Shown: positions 1 to 10,141, counted from the stretch's first letter. The stretch is DNA of 64,000 bases from Gammaproteobacteria bacterium (GCA_018826295.1 JAHJZX010000067.1:1-64000), one strand, 5' to 3'. The notes: a model not told the origin generated them from the sequence alone. A program made the numbers and translations.

Positions 1-528
1 CGGTGTCAGCTGATTGCCTTCGCCCAGCCACACTGAGCTGGTGACCCATTCACCGACACCATCCAGACACAGCACCACCGCTTTATCAAAACCAGACGGA
101 TAAAATGCCGAAGCGGCATGCGCCTGATGATGCTGGCTAAACAAAAGTTGTGGTAAGGCCGTATTGCTTTCAGCCATCAGCGCTCGCAGCTCACGGCGCA
201 GCACCGTTTTTAAAAACAACTTTTCTTTTAACCACACCGGCATCGCCCGCACAAAGCTGGCAAAGCCGCGCGGCGCGTGCGCCATAAAGGTTTCCAGTAA
301 GCGTTCAAACTTCAGCAGCGGTTTGTCGTAAAACACCACCGCACTGACATCCGCCAGGCTGATACCGGCCTCTGCCAGGCAATAGCGAATGGCATCAACG
401 GGAAAACCGGCATCATGTTTTATCCGGCTGAACCTTTCCTGTTGGGCGGCGGCAACAATAGCGCCATCGGCCAACAAAGCCGCGGCACTATCGTGATAAT
501 AACAGGAAAGCCCGAGAATATATTTCAT
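1..528 (-). CDS. carbamoyltransferase, NodU/CmcH family (C-terminus off the window)
   Basis: Reading leftward from an ATG at 528 the frame stays open to the window edge (176 codons). The N-terminus reads YILGLSCYYHDSAAALL, then QQERFSRIKHD and later HHQAHAASAFYPSGFD. These are the N-terminal ASKHA-type motifs of NodU/CmcH O-carbamoyltransferases, which transfer a carbamoyl group from carbamoyl phosphate to a sugar or secondary metabolite. Such enzymes are about 550-600 residues, so roughly two thirds is missing to the left. The SGNH/TPR gene starts 100 bp away on the other strand, and the two kinds of gene often sit together in envelope-modification clusters. The substrate cannot be read from this part. 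Confidence 0.88.
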   Translation of the reverse strand, partial: MKYILGLSCYYHDSAAALLADGAIVAAAQQERFSRIKHDAGFPVDAIRYCLAEAGISLADVSAVVFYDKPLLKFERLLETFMAHAPRGFASFVRAMPVWLKEKLFLKTVLRRELRALMAESNTALPQLLFSQHHQAHAASAFYPSGFDKAVVLCLDGVGEWVTSSVWLGEGNQLTP

Positions 529-628
529 GCCATTGACGACTGATTTAGTGATGGCTTAAGTTAACGAAATTCCCTAGTATTGGGTAGCTTTTAATGCCGC
601 TAGACGGATGTTGTAGCAAGGAATACGT

Positions 629-2347
629 ATGCAGATCTGGCTGTTTCGCGCTATCGCCATTATGTTGCCGCTATTGCTGTTGTTGGCAGCAGAGTGGTTG
701 CTGCGGTTAGGTTTTGCCACTGAGCGGGTAGCGCTGTTTATTCCACATCCGGCGGCGCCGGCCTACCTGGTTACCGAGCCTGACATTACCCGGCGTTATT
801 TTGCTGCTAACGCCACGCGACCACCGGTAAAAATGGAACCCGGCTTTATCCTGCGAGATAAACCGGCCAACAGTATCCGCCTGGTGGTGCAGGGTGGCTC
901 CACTGCCGCCGGTTACCCTTTTGGTGTTGGTGCATCGCTGGCTGGCATGCTGGAACAGCGGCTAAAGCGCACCCTGCCCGATAAACATATTGAAGTGGTT
1001 AACACTGCCTTGTCGGCCGTTAACAGCTATACCCTGCTGGATTTATCTGACGACATTCTGGCTGTTGAGCCCGATGCGGTATTAATTTACGCCGGCCACA
1101 ATGAATACCTCGGCATTCTGGGTGTCGGCTCCAGTTATCTGACATCACAATCGCCGGCGGCAACCTTATTGTGGTTAAAACTACGGAAGCTCGAGTTGTA
1201 CCGTCTGCTGGAACGAGGTTATCAGGCGCTATTCAGCGCAGAACCAATCGCGGCCAGAGAGCGCCGCACCGTGATGGCTACCGTCGCCCGGCATAAAGAT
1301 ATTGCCCTGCACTCAGAGCGCTATCAGGCCGGCTTGCAGCAGTTTGAGCAAAATATGCGCCTGCTGTTGCAAAAATACCAACGCGCCGGTGTGCCAGTGT
1401 ATCTGGCCACTATTGCCAGCAATCTGGCCGCTCAGCCGCCGTTTAACTCATTGCCGCCACCGCCAAACCAGCTTGCACAATTGCAGAATATAAACGGCAT
1501 TTTGCAGCAAAACGCGGCAGATAGCGCCGCATTACAGCAGTTAAACACCCTGGCCGCCGCCACAACAGAAAGTGCCAGCTGGCATTACCAGCTGGGTCAG
1601 CTTTATTTGCAGCTGCAACAGGCAGATAGCGCCAAACAGCAGTTAACGCTGGCGCGCGATCTGGATTTACTGCGCTTTCGGGCGCCGTCGGCGATAAACG
1701 ATATTATCCGCCGCCTGGCTGCAGAATATGACGCGGTGCTGGTCGACACCGAGCAGGCACTGGCAGCACAGTCGGAGCACGGAATTATTGGCAAAAAAAT
1801 GATGCTGGAACATTTGCATCCCAGTATTGAAGGTTACTTTGTGCTGGCCGACAGCTTTTATCAGGCGCTATATCAGCAGCGTCAGTTTGGCCATTGGCCT
1901 AAACCGGTGCCGGCAGAATTTGCCTGGCTGGAGCGGCCAATACTGCCGGCTGAAGAATTTGCCGGCCAGCTGCGTATAGCCCAGCTTACCGCCGATTACC
2001 CGTTTCAGCGTGCCCCTAAGCCGGTTAACTTTCCAGTGGCAGAAAATGCCCAGCAGCAGTTAGGCCGGCGTTACATTGATGGCGATCTCGACTGGCTTAG
2101 TATGCTGCAACACAGTGCCCGCTATTACCAGCAACAGCAGGATGGCGATATGCTGTTAAAAAGCCTGAAAATTATTGCAGACGCGCTGCCGCACGATGGC
2201 ATGGCTAACTTACAGGCGGCACAGATCCTGTTACAGGCCAAACGTTATGGCGAAGCGCGTGCTTATCTTAAGCGCAGCCTGCTTAGTGCGGCGCCACCGG
2301 CCCAGGCCCGTTCATTGCTACAACAGCTGGATGCCGCCGCGCCCTAG
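629..2347 (+). CDS. membrane-anchored SGNH-hydrolase-like protein with C-terminal TPR-like region
   Basis: 572 residues. Residues about 5-24 form one hydrophobic N-terminal anchor. An SGNH/GDSL-like domain follows: GGST (89-92) as a block I variant, NTALSAVNSY (from 125), GHNEY (156-160) as block III, and LHPSIEGY near residue 400 supplying the C-terminal histidine. Alanine- and glutamine-rich helices in the middle and at the end (for example LGQLYLQLQQADSAKQQL) look like TPR repeats. The likely role is esterase or acyltransferase action on an envelope glycan, which is inference. It is divergent from the carbamoyltransferase. Its stop overlaps the stop of the convergent halogenase by 4 bp. 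Confidence 0.7.
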   Translation: MQIWLFRAIAIMLPLLLLLAAEWLLRLGFATERVALFIPHPAAPAYLVTEPDITRRYFAANATRPPVKMEPGFILRDKPANSIRLVVQGGSTAAGYPFGVGASLAGMLEQRLKRTLPDKHIEVVNTALSAVNSYTLLDLSDDILAVEPDAVLIYAGHNEYLGILGVGSSYLTSQSPAATLLWLKLRKLELYRLLERGYQALFSAEPIAARERRTVMATVARHKDIALHSERYQAGLQQFEQNMRLLLQKYQRAGVPVYLATIASNLAAQPPFNSLPPPPNQLAQLQNINGILQQNAADSAALQQLNTLAAATTESASWHYQLGQLYLQLQQADSAKQQLTLARDLDLLRFRAPSAINDIIRRLAAEYDAVLVDTEQALAAQSEHGIIGKKMMLEHLHPSIEGYFVLADSFYQALYQQRQFGHWPKPVPAEFAWLERPILPAEEFAGQLRIAQLTADYPFQRAPKPVNFPVAENAQQQLGRRYIDGDLDWLSMLQHSARYYQQQQDGDMLLKSLKIIADALPHDGMANLQAAQILLQAKRYGEARAYLKRSLLSAAPPAQARSLLQQLDAAAP

Positions 2348-3852
2348 TCAGGCACAAAGCGGCAATGCTGCATTAAATACTGCTCGTGGCCGGTTAGCGT
2401 AGCGGCAGTATCGGCCAGATGGCGCTGCATTGCCTGCAGGGTGCGGCCGATATCCAATTCGGTTTTAACGTGCGTTATCGGCGCCGCAGCAGCTGGCAGG
2501 ATATTTTGCCCCAGCAACACCGCCAGCCAGCTATCTTGTTTAAACAGCTCTTTATCTTCTATGCGCAAATGGCCATGGCGTTTAAACAGCGCCAGTTTTT
2601 GCTGCAGGCTGTCGGGTATCGCCATCTGCTTGCAGTATTGCCAGTACGGGCTGTCATCACGGGCTGTAGCATGGTAGTGCAATACAATAAAATCACGAAT
2701 TTGTTCGTATTCCAGCTGGGTCGTGGCGTTGTATTCATCAATATCTTCCTGGGCACAACCGGCGGATGGAAACAAACTGACCAAACGCATAATAGCGCGC
2801 TGAATAAGATGCAAACTGGTTGACTCTAACGGCTCAAGAAAGCCAGCCGACAAACCAATAGCGACACAGTTTTTTTGCCAGAATTGCTTACGATGGCCAG
2901 TGTTAAAGCGGATGAGCCGTGGCTCGGTCAGCGCCTTGCCCTCGACACTTTGCTGCAACAAGGTGGTCGCCTCATCATCCGACATATAACGGCTGCTGTA
3001 GACATTGCCATTGCCGGTACGGGTTTGCAGCGGTATACGCCACTGCCAGCCGGCATGGTGCGCAATAGAGCGGGTGTAGGGCCGTAACGTCGGATCAGCC
3101 GAGGTTTGCATAGCAACAGCACGGTCATTTAGCAGATAATCGCCCCAGTCAACAAAGCCGACGCCCAGTGTCTGGCCCAGCAACACACTGCGCAGCCCGG
3201 TGCAGTCGATAAAGAAATCACCATTAATAACCCGGCCATCATCTAACACCAGCTGCGAGATAAAACCGTTATGCGCATGTTGTTGCACGCTGGCTATTTT
3301 GCCTTCGGTTCTAACCACACCACGGGCTGTGGCATAGTCACGTAAAAAACGGGCATAGCGGCCGGCATCAAAATGATAGGCATAGTCATAGCCAGAGAAC
3401 AACGAGCGCGGATCGTTATTCGGTGGCACAAACTTATTGCGGCTGGCCAGCTGCCAGGCAGCAGAAAACTGCTCTATTGGCGTGTTTAAGCCCTGCAGAC
3501 GGGCTTTAAGATAAAAATACGGAAACGGAATATAGTCAAAGTCGGCGCCGAAGCGGCCAAACTGATGGAAATAACGCTCACCCACTGCGCCCCAGTTTTC
3601 AAACTGGATGCCCAGTTTAATACTGCCGTTGCAGCGCGCCAAAAAATCGTTCTCTGCAATGCCGAGCATGGCATTAAAGCGTTTAATTGGCGGTATGGTC
3701 GCCTCACCCACGCCAATAGTGCCGATATCGTCAGACTCCACCAGGGTGATGTTAACATTACCCTGTAACTGCGCTGCCAGCATGGCCGCCGTCATCCAGC
3801 CGGCAGAGCCACCACCGGCAATTACAATCTGCTTAATTGCATCAGAATTCAT
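2344..3852 (-). CDS. flavin-dependent halogenase, tryptophan-halogenase family
   Basis: 502 residues, a normal length for the family. The FAD-binding GGGSAGW lies at residues about 14-20, GVGEATIPP near 48, the active-site lysine region SIKLGIQFENW near 82-92, and the GWQWRIP motif (family WxWxIP) near 270. With reduced flavin, family members form HOCl or HOBr that is passed through a tunnel to the conserved lysine. The substrate is unknown; homologues beside TonB receptors form a poorly characterised branch. The ATG has a GAGG Shine-Dalgarno that directly follows the U-tract of the terminator at 3868-3896. It lies downstream of the TonB receptor on the same strand. Confidence 0.9.
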   Translation of the reverse strand: MNSDAIKQIVIAGGGSAGWMTAAMLAAQLQGNVNITLVESDDIGTIGVGEATIPPIKRFNAMLGIAENDFLARCNGSIKLGIQFENWGAVGERYFHQFGRFGADFDYIPFPYFYLKARLQGLNTPIEQFSAAWQLASRNKFVPPNNDPRSLFSGYDYAYHFDAGRYARFLRDYATARGVVRTEGKIASVQQHAHNGFISQLVLDDGRVINGDFFIDCTGLRSVLLGQTLGVGFVDWGDYLLNDRAVAMQTSADPTLRPYTRSIAHHAGWQWRIPLQTRTGNGNVYSSRYMSDDEATTLLQQSVEGKALTEPRLIRFNTGHRKQFWQKNCVAIGLSAGFLEPLESTSLHLIQRAIMRLVSLFPSAGCAQEDIDEYNATTQLEYEQIRDFIVLHYHATARDDSPYWQYCKQMAIPDSLQQKLALFKRHGHLRIEDKELFKQDSWLAVLLGQNILPAAAAPITHVKTELDIGRTLQAMQRHLADTAATLTGHEQYLMQHCRFVPD

Positions 3853-3867
3853 TTGGTTACCTCAAAA

Positions 3868-3896
3868 AAAAAGCTGTCGCCAGGCGACAGCTTTTT
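3868..3896 (-). terminator. intrinsic terminator between TonB receptor and halogenase
   Basis: A perfect 13-bp inverted repeat (AAAAAGCTGTCGC with GCGACAGCTTTTT) around a 3-nt loop. On the minus strand it is followed by a run of T that leads straight into the halogenase ribosome-binding site. It lies 15 bp after the receptor stop, so the halogenase should be expressed mainly by read-through. Confidence 0.85.
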
Positions 3897-3911
3897 CAGT
3901 TAGCAGCACTG

Positions 3912-6900
3912 TCAGAACTTGGCATTTACACCAAGATAGAACTGACGGCCATAATACTGAATGGTGCCAGTATTATATTGCTCACCAAAATAAGAAATAT
4001 TTGGTTCATCAGTAATGTTACTGACTGAGAACACACCCTGATAGACATCATTAAACTGGTACGAGGCCTGATAGTCAACTATCAGCTCTTCCTGAAAATA
4101 AGCCTGCTGGGTCTGTCCAAGCGCGATTTGATCACCGATATTTTCATCCCGGTAACGCACGTTTATGCGGGTTGAAAACACATCGTTATAGTCGTAGAAC
4201 ACTGCCGCCGACCATACTACCTTGGATAAACCAGGCAGAGGAGACGACTGTGGAGCCCCACCTTGAACGGCAGAAAACTCGTTTTTCAATTCACTTTCTG
4301 TGTAAGAAACGTTACCGGTGAAGCCTAAACCATTAAATGGCTCTGGTAAGAAACCAAAGGTTTGCGTGTAGGCCAGTTCAACACCGCGGATATAGCCGCC
4401 TTCAGCATTGTTAAAGCTGGCGCTGTAATTACCTGGCGTAACCGGTACACCGGTTTCCGGGTTTACTGCAGGTACATCTATACCGGCACCGGCGAAGTTA
4501 TAGTTTTGCTGAGTAAACTGCTGCACTGTCGACTTAATGTCTTTGTAGAACGCCGCAGCAATAAAGGCGCCTTCGGTTTCGCTGAAGTAATGCTCGTAAG
4601 ACAGATCATACTGCACGGCATAAAAAGGCTTTAATGCCGGGCTGGTATTAGCATTTAAATCAGCATAACGAATACCTGATTCAACCCGGGTGAAATCCCA
4701 GGAGCCACCGACCCGCATGTCCGGCATTTCTGGCCGCGCCATTACACGGGCTGCCGAGAAGCGCAGTTGGTCTTCGTCAGTCATTTTTAAATTAAGGTTA
4801 AACGATGGCAGGAAGTCTGTATATTCAATGCCTTGCTCAACCGCATCGTAGTTGCAGTTTTCTACACCGTACGCATCGGTTATGCAATCGCCAGTACCTG
4901 GTTCAGGTGATGCCTGCAAACCTGTACTGCGCTGTTCAGAGCGGATAACCCTGGCACCGATATTACCGTACAGGTGCATATCACCCAGCGCTACGTCAAT
5001 ATTGGCCTGTAAATAACCGGCAAAGGTAGTTTCGGTTACCACGTTGGATTCAAGGAAGGTCCAGGCGTTATCCCAGCTTTTGCCGGCAGCGGTATCAACA
5101 CCGTTGGCCAACAACCAGGCATTTTCAATCTGCTGATTGTTTACTGCCAGAAAATCACCATAGTGTGCCATCTTACCGCCGATGTTCATCACCCTGTAAT
5201 CACCAGCCTGCAATTGATAAGGCCGGAAAGCCTGGCGTATCACCGGGTTGTCCGGATCGGTTAAATCCCAGCTTGATACCCACTTACCATTACGACGGTC
5301 GAGGAAATCACCATCTGTGCCGTAACGATACATTTTACGGTCAAAATCGTGGGTACGCTCAGCCCAGCGCACACCGGCCTCGATCGAACTTATGTATTCA
5401 CCATCAATGGCATAGTTAAAGTCCAGCTTAACTGAAGTGGCTTCGTTTTTCTCACGGTTTGGATATTTCTCCAGCGCCGTCACCATCATCCGGTTTGGAT
5501 CGGACAGGCCGGCCCGGCTGGCTGCGTCGATATCAATCGTCGGCAGGTTAAGTCCGTTTAGCTCATACTGTACCGAGTAATCATTGGTCGCCAGCGGGAA
5601 TGCCGCCGTGGCATCGTCAAACAGTGCCATCCGTAGCACGCTATCCAGATAAACAGACTTACCTTCAGAGTGTGACACATCAAACGATACGGTCAGATCG
5701 TCAAATAACAGTTCAAGGTTAGTACCGATAGACAGTACTTCACTGTTAACAGTACGGTCATCTGACGTTAGCTGAAAGCCCATCGGAATTCGACCACCAG
5801 GCAGCGGCGCCTGAATTGCATTACCGCTTGGGTTACCGTTATACACTCCACCGACAATTACGTCGTTGTTAGCGCCGGACAATACCGGGTTGGTAAAACC
5901 AAATAATGCACCGTCGATTACCGCGCCTAAACCATCAAAGAAAATACCGCGGTCTTTGCGCTCAGAATCAAACTTGGAATAAAACGCATCACCGGACCAG
6001 GTTAGCGTTTGCGTTGGTGCAAAGGTAAAAGTACCCACATAGCCATCGCGCAGTTCTTTACCACCACGGGCATTCAGGTTAAAGCTGGTTGGTACTATGT
6101 AGCGTTTTGCTCCACCTTCTACCGCATTGCCATCGCAATCGGCATCTGACGTTACTGCCGGGCCGTCATACGGTAACAGGCCGCAGCGTGGTTGAGAGTT
6201 AACAAACTGGGTAGAAATATTAGGCTGATCCAGCCGGGCATAACCTAAGCCCAGGCCCAGCGTATTATCAAGAAATTTACCCTGATAGGAAAAACTCAAG
6301 CGCGAACCGAATTCATCGGCTTCCGGATGCTCTGAAGCCGTATCGTTATAGCTGCCACGTACCTGGGCATTAAAGGTATGGTCTTTCTCATTCAGCAACG
6401 GGTTGGCGGTTTTCAGCTCTACCGTACCGGCCACACCGCCTTCAATCAAACTGGCTTTTTGCGATTTGAAAACTTGCACTGAGTTAATCAGCTCAGAAGG
6501 ATACTGGTCAAACTGCACCGAGCGACCGCCCTGATTCGATACCTGCTCACGGCCGTTTAACGTAGCAAACACAAAATTACCGGACAAACCACGGATATTC
6601 AGCTCACTGGACTGGCCGCCTGTACGTACAGAGGTAACGCCGGGTAAACGTGAAATAGAGTCGGCGATCGATACGTCGGGCAAGGCGCCCATATCATCGG
6701 CCGATACCACTTCAACCACTGTATCGGCAAAGCGTTTAACGTTAAGAGATTCAATTAAGCTGCGACGAAAGCCTTTTATTTGAATAACTTCTATATCAGC
6801 TGTTTCAGCTTCTTGTTCTTGCGCGGGGGCCTGTGCTACTTCTTGCGCCATTACCAGAGATGAAAAACCTGATAACTGCATCCCCCCGACCAGTAACGCT

Positions 6901-6932
6901 GCTGTCAGCGCGCTAGGTTTGAACGTTTTCAT
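3912..6932 (-). CDS. TonB-dependent outer-membrane receptor, probably for maltodextrin or a related glucan
   Basis: 1006 residues. The N-terminal signal peptide ends near LVMAQEVAQ. A TonB-box-like stretch IEVIQIKGF is followed by the plug domain (SADDMGALPDVSIADSISRLPG, then LNIRGLSGNF and LNGREQV). The rest is a long beta-barrel ending in LGVNAKF with a terminal phenylalanine, as expected for outer-membrane insertion. The ATG is preceded by GAGGAAC at good spacing. It is divergent from the starch-binding lipoprotein gene across a 446-bp region containing a palindromic operator. The maltodextrin assignment comes from that context. Confidence 0.9.
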   Translation of the reverse strand: MKTFKPSALTAALLVGGMQLSGFSSLVMAQEVAQAPAQEQEAETADIEVIQIKGFRRSLIESLNVKRFADTVVEVVSADDMGALPDVSIADSISRLPGVTSVRTGGQSSELNIRGLSGNFVFATLNGREQVSNQGGRSVQFDQYPSELINSVQVFKSQKASLIEGGVAGTVELKTANPLLNEKDHTFNAQVRGSYNDTASEHPEADEFGSRLSFSYQGKFLDNTLGLGLGYARLDQPNISTQFVNSQPRCGLLPYDGPAVTSDADCDGNAVEGGAKRYIVPTSFNLNARGGKELRDGYVGTFTFAPTQTLTWSGDAFYSKFDSERKDRGIFFDGLGAVIDGALFGFTNPVLSGANNDVIVGGVYNGNPSGNAIQAPLPGGRIPMGFQLTSDDRTVNSEVLSIGTNLELLFDDLTVSFDVSHSEGKSVYLDSVLRMALFDDATAAFPLATNDYSVQYELNGLNLPTIDIDAASRAGLSDPNRMMVTALEKYPNREKNEATSVKLDFNYAIDGEYISSIEAGVRWAERTHDFDRKMYRYGTDGDFLDRRNGKWVSSWDLTDPDNPVIRQAFRPYQLQAGDYRVMNIGGKMAHYGDFLAVNNQQIENAWLLANGVDTAAGKSWDNAWTFLESNVVTETTFAGYLQANIDVALGDMHLYGNIGARVIRSEQRSTGLQASPEPGTGDCITDAYGVENCNYDAVEQGIEYTDFLPSFNLNLKMTDEDQLRFSAARVMARPEMPDMRVGGSWDFTRVESGIRYADLNANTSPALKPFYAVQYDLSYEHYFSETEGAFIAAAFYKDIKSTVQQFTQQNYNFAGAGIDVPAVNPETGVPVTPGNYSASFNNAEGGYIRGVELAYTQTFGFLPEPFNGLGFTGNVSYTESELKNEFSAVQGGAPQSSPLPGLSKVVWSAAVFYDYNDVFSTRINVRYRDENIGDQIALGQTQQAYFQEELIVDYQASYQFNDVYQGVFSVSNITDEPNISYFGEQYNTGTIQYYGRQFYLGVNAKF

Positions 6933-7378
6933 GTGTGTTCCTCAAACGATAATTGTTATTTTTTGAAGAGTTTCCTTTACAGATCACCGGACAACGCGAC
7001 ATTTATTATTATTAACACCGGTCTACGTCAGTTAAGCACTACTGACAATAGCCCTATTTTACAAGGCAACACATACACGCATTAAACTTAATGCACTGAC
7101 ACAGGGTATGACAACCAGATGCATACGTATTCATGCATAATAACTTTCTGAATTGCTATACAAGGCCGTAACTGTTGATTAGATTTAGAGCGTTGATGTT
7201 TCAATCAACAGCGTTGGACCGTTTTTTGTAAACCCATACAGGCACCAAACACACACACACGCAACAGGGTTACAAAGGACTAGCAAAATCAGTTTGGAAG
7301 ACAAGGCCAGACTGGACATTTATTAAAAATAGCACCTGAAAATAACCACAAAAAGAAAGTTTTAAGGAGTTATTTGCT
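6933..7378. promoter_or_regulatory. divergent regulatory region with ATACGTAT operator
   Basis: 446 bp without a gene, between the divergent TonB receptor and lipoprotein genes. It contains TGCATACGTATTCATGCA at 7120-7137, sharing its core ATACGTAT with sites before the pullulanase and regulator-malQ genes. LacI-type repressors of alpha-glucan genes in this bacterial group bind palindromes of this kind (family knowledge). The site could serve both genes. I see no other clear structure. The lipoprotein start is set by AAGGAG nine bases upstream of the ATG at 7379. Confidence 0.6.
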
Positions 7379-9949
7379 ATGAGCTTACAATACAAGCCGC
7401 TTTCTCTGGTGGCGTTGGCGACTACTGCGGTGCTGTACGGCTGCGGTGGCGACGACAGCATAGAGAAAACCAACGTTTATGATGACACCACCAAAACCGG
7501 CTTATGGTGTCCATCGCCACAGATCGTGCAAACGGTAGATGCCGATTATCACCCGCTATCAGCAGCTGAACAGGCAGCATTAAAAGCCGCGGCTATGGCC
7601 CGCGATGGCGCCGCCTTTGATGAAGCAGCCTTTAATGTATACAACTATGACTATGCTGGCATTAACCTGTTTGATGTTTTAGGTTTGACTCTGTCAGAGC
7701 AAGCACGCCAGGCGACTGCCAAAGAAGAAGCCCGTGCTTTTAAGATTTCTCAAGGCCAACAAGATATTTTTGGCGACGACTTTGACGCCTGGTTTGACAG
7801 CTGGTTTGCGTCAGTGCCATTGACAGATTATTTAGGCGCCTCTGAACGGTTAAACAAAGCCAGCCGCGGTAACGAGCTTAGCTTAACTGCCGCCAACAAT
7901 AGTCAGGAAATTTGTTATACGCCACCGGCAGCCTGCCCGAATTACCTGGTTCCGGACGAAAGCGGCACTTTTACCTGTATTGCACCACTGGATAACCCGC
8001 TGGCTGAAGAGCAGCCTGCAGTTGGTTATATGGCTCCGGCGGGTAAAGCGGCTATTTTTTACCGTAGTGCCCAGCACATCGACAATGGTGACAACACTGA
8101 AGTCTATAAAGATCTGACCATTCATGCCTGGAATGATCCAGACTGTACCTCGTATAAAGACGAAAGCACTACCAGCTGGGGCGTAGGCAAACCCGCTGCC
8201 GGTATTGATCCGCACTATGGTATGTACTGGACACTGGATCTGTTGGATGCACCGGGTCAGTGCGGCAACATGATTGTTTATAACAGAGTCAGTGGTGCCA
8301 AACGCATATCTGAAGCCGATTTACGTATACCGCTGGCCAATTCAGGCCACTTGGCTAACCTGGATAAAATGTCGTACCTGCAAGATGGCATTGCAGCAAG
8401 CAACTACGACGGCAGACTGTATGCCAACCCGCACCCGCTACTGGGTGCAGCAGCTGGCGGCAGCAAGGCCTGTGGCTGGGGCTTAGAGCTGGACGAAACG
8501 GGAGAGATCTGTGTTGGCCAGGCACTGGCGGCACAATGTCCTGAAGGCACTATAGCCGTAGGTGAAGGCCAGGAAGAAATCGCCTCAAAATGTATTATCG
8601 AATTTGACCCGGCAGCGACCACCTTGTACTTACGCGGTGGCTTCAATGATTGGGGCACCGCTAATCAGATGAGCTATGCCAACAGCAAATTCCGGCTGAA
8701 CTTTAATTACGGCACGCATCCGGAAACTGCCACACCGGCAGAAGACGGCACGGTAAATTATGGCTTTAAAGTGGCCGATGCCGACTGGTCTGAAGCGTCT
8801 TCTTTTGGCGCGATAAAAGGCGGTGACACCCCGGCAGTAGGCAGTGAAGTTGCGCTGACTGCAGGTAATGGTGTTGGCCAGGATATGTTTGTTGGCTTAA
8901 AAGAAAATACTATTTATCAATATGTGCTAAATGCCACTAACCCGGCGGCAGTGACACTTAAAATCAACGAAGTGCCATTAGCGGTATTTCCGGTAATGAG
9001 TATCGACGGTGAACCGGTAGAGCTGGAATACAGCGGTGCCGGTCAGTTCAGCATGCGTATGAGCTTAGCCCCAGACACTTATAGCATCAGCATCGCCGAT
9101 ATGGATGCCGGTTTTGCCGTAGGTGCCGGTGCCGACGCTACTGTGATGCTGAATCAGCCATACCCGTTAGTTAGCGGCGGCTCGGCGTTAAGCCTGACGG
9201 TCACGCAGCAAAACGAATATGACTTTATTCTGGATCTGTCTGCGCCTGATATGCCAACGCTGGAAGTGAAACCGGGTAAACCACTGGGTAACACCGCCGT
9301 GTTTATCCGTGGTTCGTTAAATGGTTGGGGTGCGCCAGCGTCAGACGAAATTGTGTTCGATGATGCCAGCCGCAGCTACTCTGTGATCTATGGTCTGGAA
9401 GCCTCTGAAAATGCTTATCAGTTTAAGTTTGCCAGCGAAGACTGGTCAACCGTGGACATGGGTTACAGCGCCTTTGATATGTCTGCCGATGCTGATGCGC
9501 TAGCGTTAACCGACGTTAACGGCAATATCGCTATCAAAGTTGATAAGTCCAGTTCTTACTTGTTTAAACTGGATTTTAACAGCGCTAAGCCGGTATTGAA
9601 GGTATCTGAGCTGCCGATATATATCCGCGGTGGCATGAACGGCTGGGGCGAAGTGGATCAGATGGCATTTGACGCCACTGATGCTGGCAACCCCAATGAA
9701 GCCGGCCATGTTTATGTAGCAGATATCAATCTGGCTGCAGATAACGTGTTCTTCAAGGTAGCAACGGCAGATTGGTCAACCGTTAACCTGGGTGCACCTA
9801 CCGATGATGGCCTGGCGGTAGAAGTGGGTCAGGAAGTATCTCTGGGCGCAACCAACGGTAACCTGGCGATATTCCCTGCCACAGCAGGCGAATACAAGTT
9901 CAGTTTCGACCTGGTTAACAAAAAGCTGGTGGTAACAGGCCCTAACTAA
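7379..9949 (+). CDS. outer-membrane starch-binding lipoprotein with repeated carbohydrate-binding modules
   Basis: 856 residues. The signal peptide ends in a lipobox (VLYGCGGDD), so it is a lipoprotein. Residues about 220-330 (AIFYRSAQHIDNG, LTIHAWNDPDC, GIDPHYGMYWTLD) match the pullulanase-associated starch-binding domain, which also occurs in the next gene. Three later modules carry the same signature: LYLRGGFNDWG (near 418), VFIRGSLNGWG (near 641) and IYIRGGMNGWG (near 747), each followed by a FKVA/FKFA-DWS strand. The layout recalls the SusE/SusF idea: an enzyme-free surface glucan binder acting beside a TonB receptor. It has its own terminator 25 bp after the stop. Confidence 0.8.
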   Translation: MSLQYKPLSLVALATTAVLYGCGGDDSIEKTNVYDDTTKTGLWCPSPQIVQTVDADYHPLSAAEQAALKAAAMARDGAAFDEAAFNVYNYDYAGINLFDVLGLTLSEQARQATAKEEARAFKISQGQQDIFGDDFDAWFDSWFASVPLTDYLGASERLNKASRGNELSLTAANNSQEICYTPPAACPNYLVPDESGTFTCIAPLDNPLAEEQPAVGYMAPAGKAAIFYRSAQHIDNGDNTEVYKDLTIHAWNDPDCTSYKDESTTSWGVGKPAAGIDPHYGMYWTLDLLDAPGQCGNMIVYNRVSGAKRISEADLRIPLANSGHLANLDKMSYLQDGIAASNYDGRLYANPHPLLGAAAGGSKACGWGLELDETGEICVGQALAAQCPEGTIAVGEGQEEIASKCIIEFDPAATTLYLRGGFNDWGTANQMSYANSKFRLNFNYGTHPETATPAEDGTVNYGFKVADADWSEASSFGAIKGGDTPAVGSEVALTAGNGVGQDMFVGLKENTIYQYVLNATNPAAVTLKINEVPLAVFPVMSIDGEPVELEYSGAGQFSMRMSLAPDTYSISIADMDAGFAVGAGADATVMLNQPYPLVSGGSALSLTVTQQNEYDFILDLSAPDMPTLEVKPGKPLGNTAVFIRGSLNGWGAPASDEIVFDDASRSYSVIYGLEASENAYQFKFASEDWSTVDMGYSAFDMSADADALALTDVNGNIAIKVDKSSSYLFKLDFNSAKPVLKVSELPIYIRGGMNGWGEVDQMAFDATDAGNPNEAGHVYVADINLAADNVFFKVATADWSTVNLGAPTDDGLAVEVGQEVSLGATNGNLAIFPATAGEYKFSFDLVNKKLVVTGPN

Positions 9950-9974
9950 GCCGATTAACAGCAATAACCTGCCT

Positions 9975-10007
9975 AAGGCCAGGCTATGCAAATAGCCTGG
10001 CCTTTTT
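9975..10007 (+). terminator. intrinsic terminator after the starch-binding lipoprotein
   Basis: A perfect 13-bp stem (AAGGCCAGGCTAT with ATAGCCTGGCCTT), a GCAA tetraloop and a T-run. Confidence 0.9.
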
Positions 10008-10124
10008 ATTTCAACGCTATGTGCAGCAGGGCCTGCTATTTTGCCTGCTGACAGCCCGAATACAGCGACAGCAACAACGCAGCAGGCTTTGCTGATACCG
10101 GCCCGCTGTACAAAAACTCACCGG

Positions 10125-10141
10125 CTACATACGTATTCATC
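10125..10141. promoter_or_regulatory. ATACGTAT operator upstream of pullulanase
   Basis: CTACATACGTATTCATC carries the same ATACGTATTCAT core as the site at 7120. It lies about 90 bp before the pullulanase ATG, a position suited to repression of its promoter. Confidence 0.6.
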
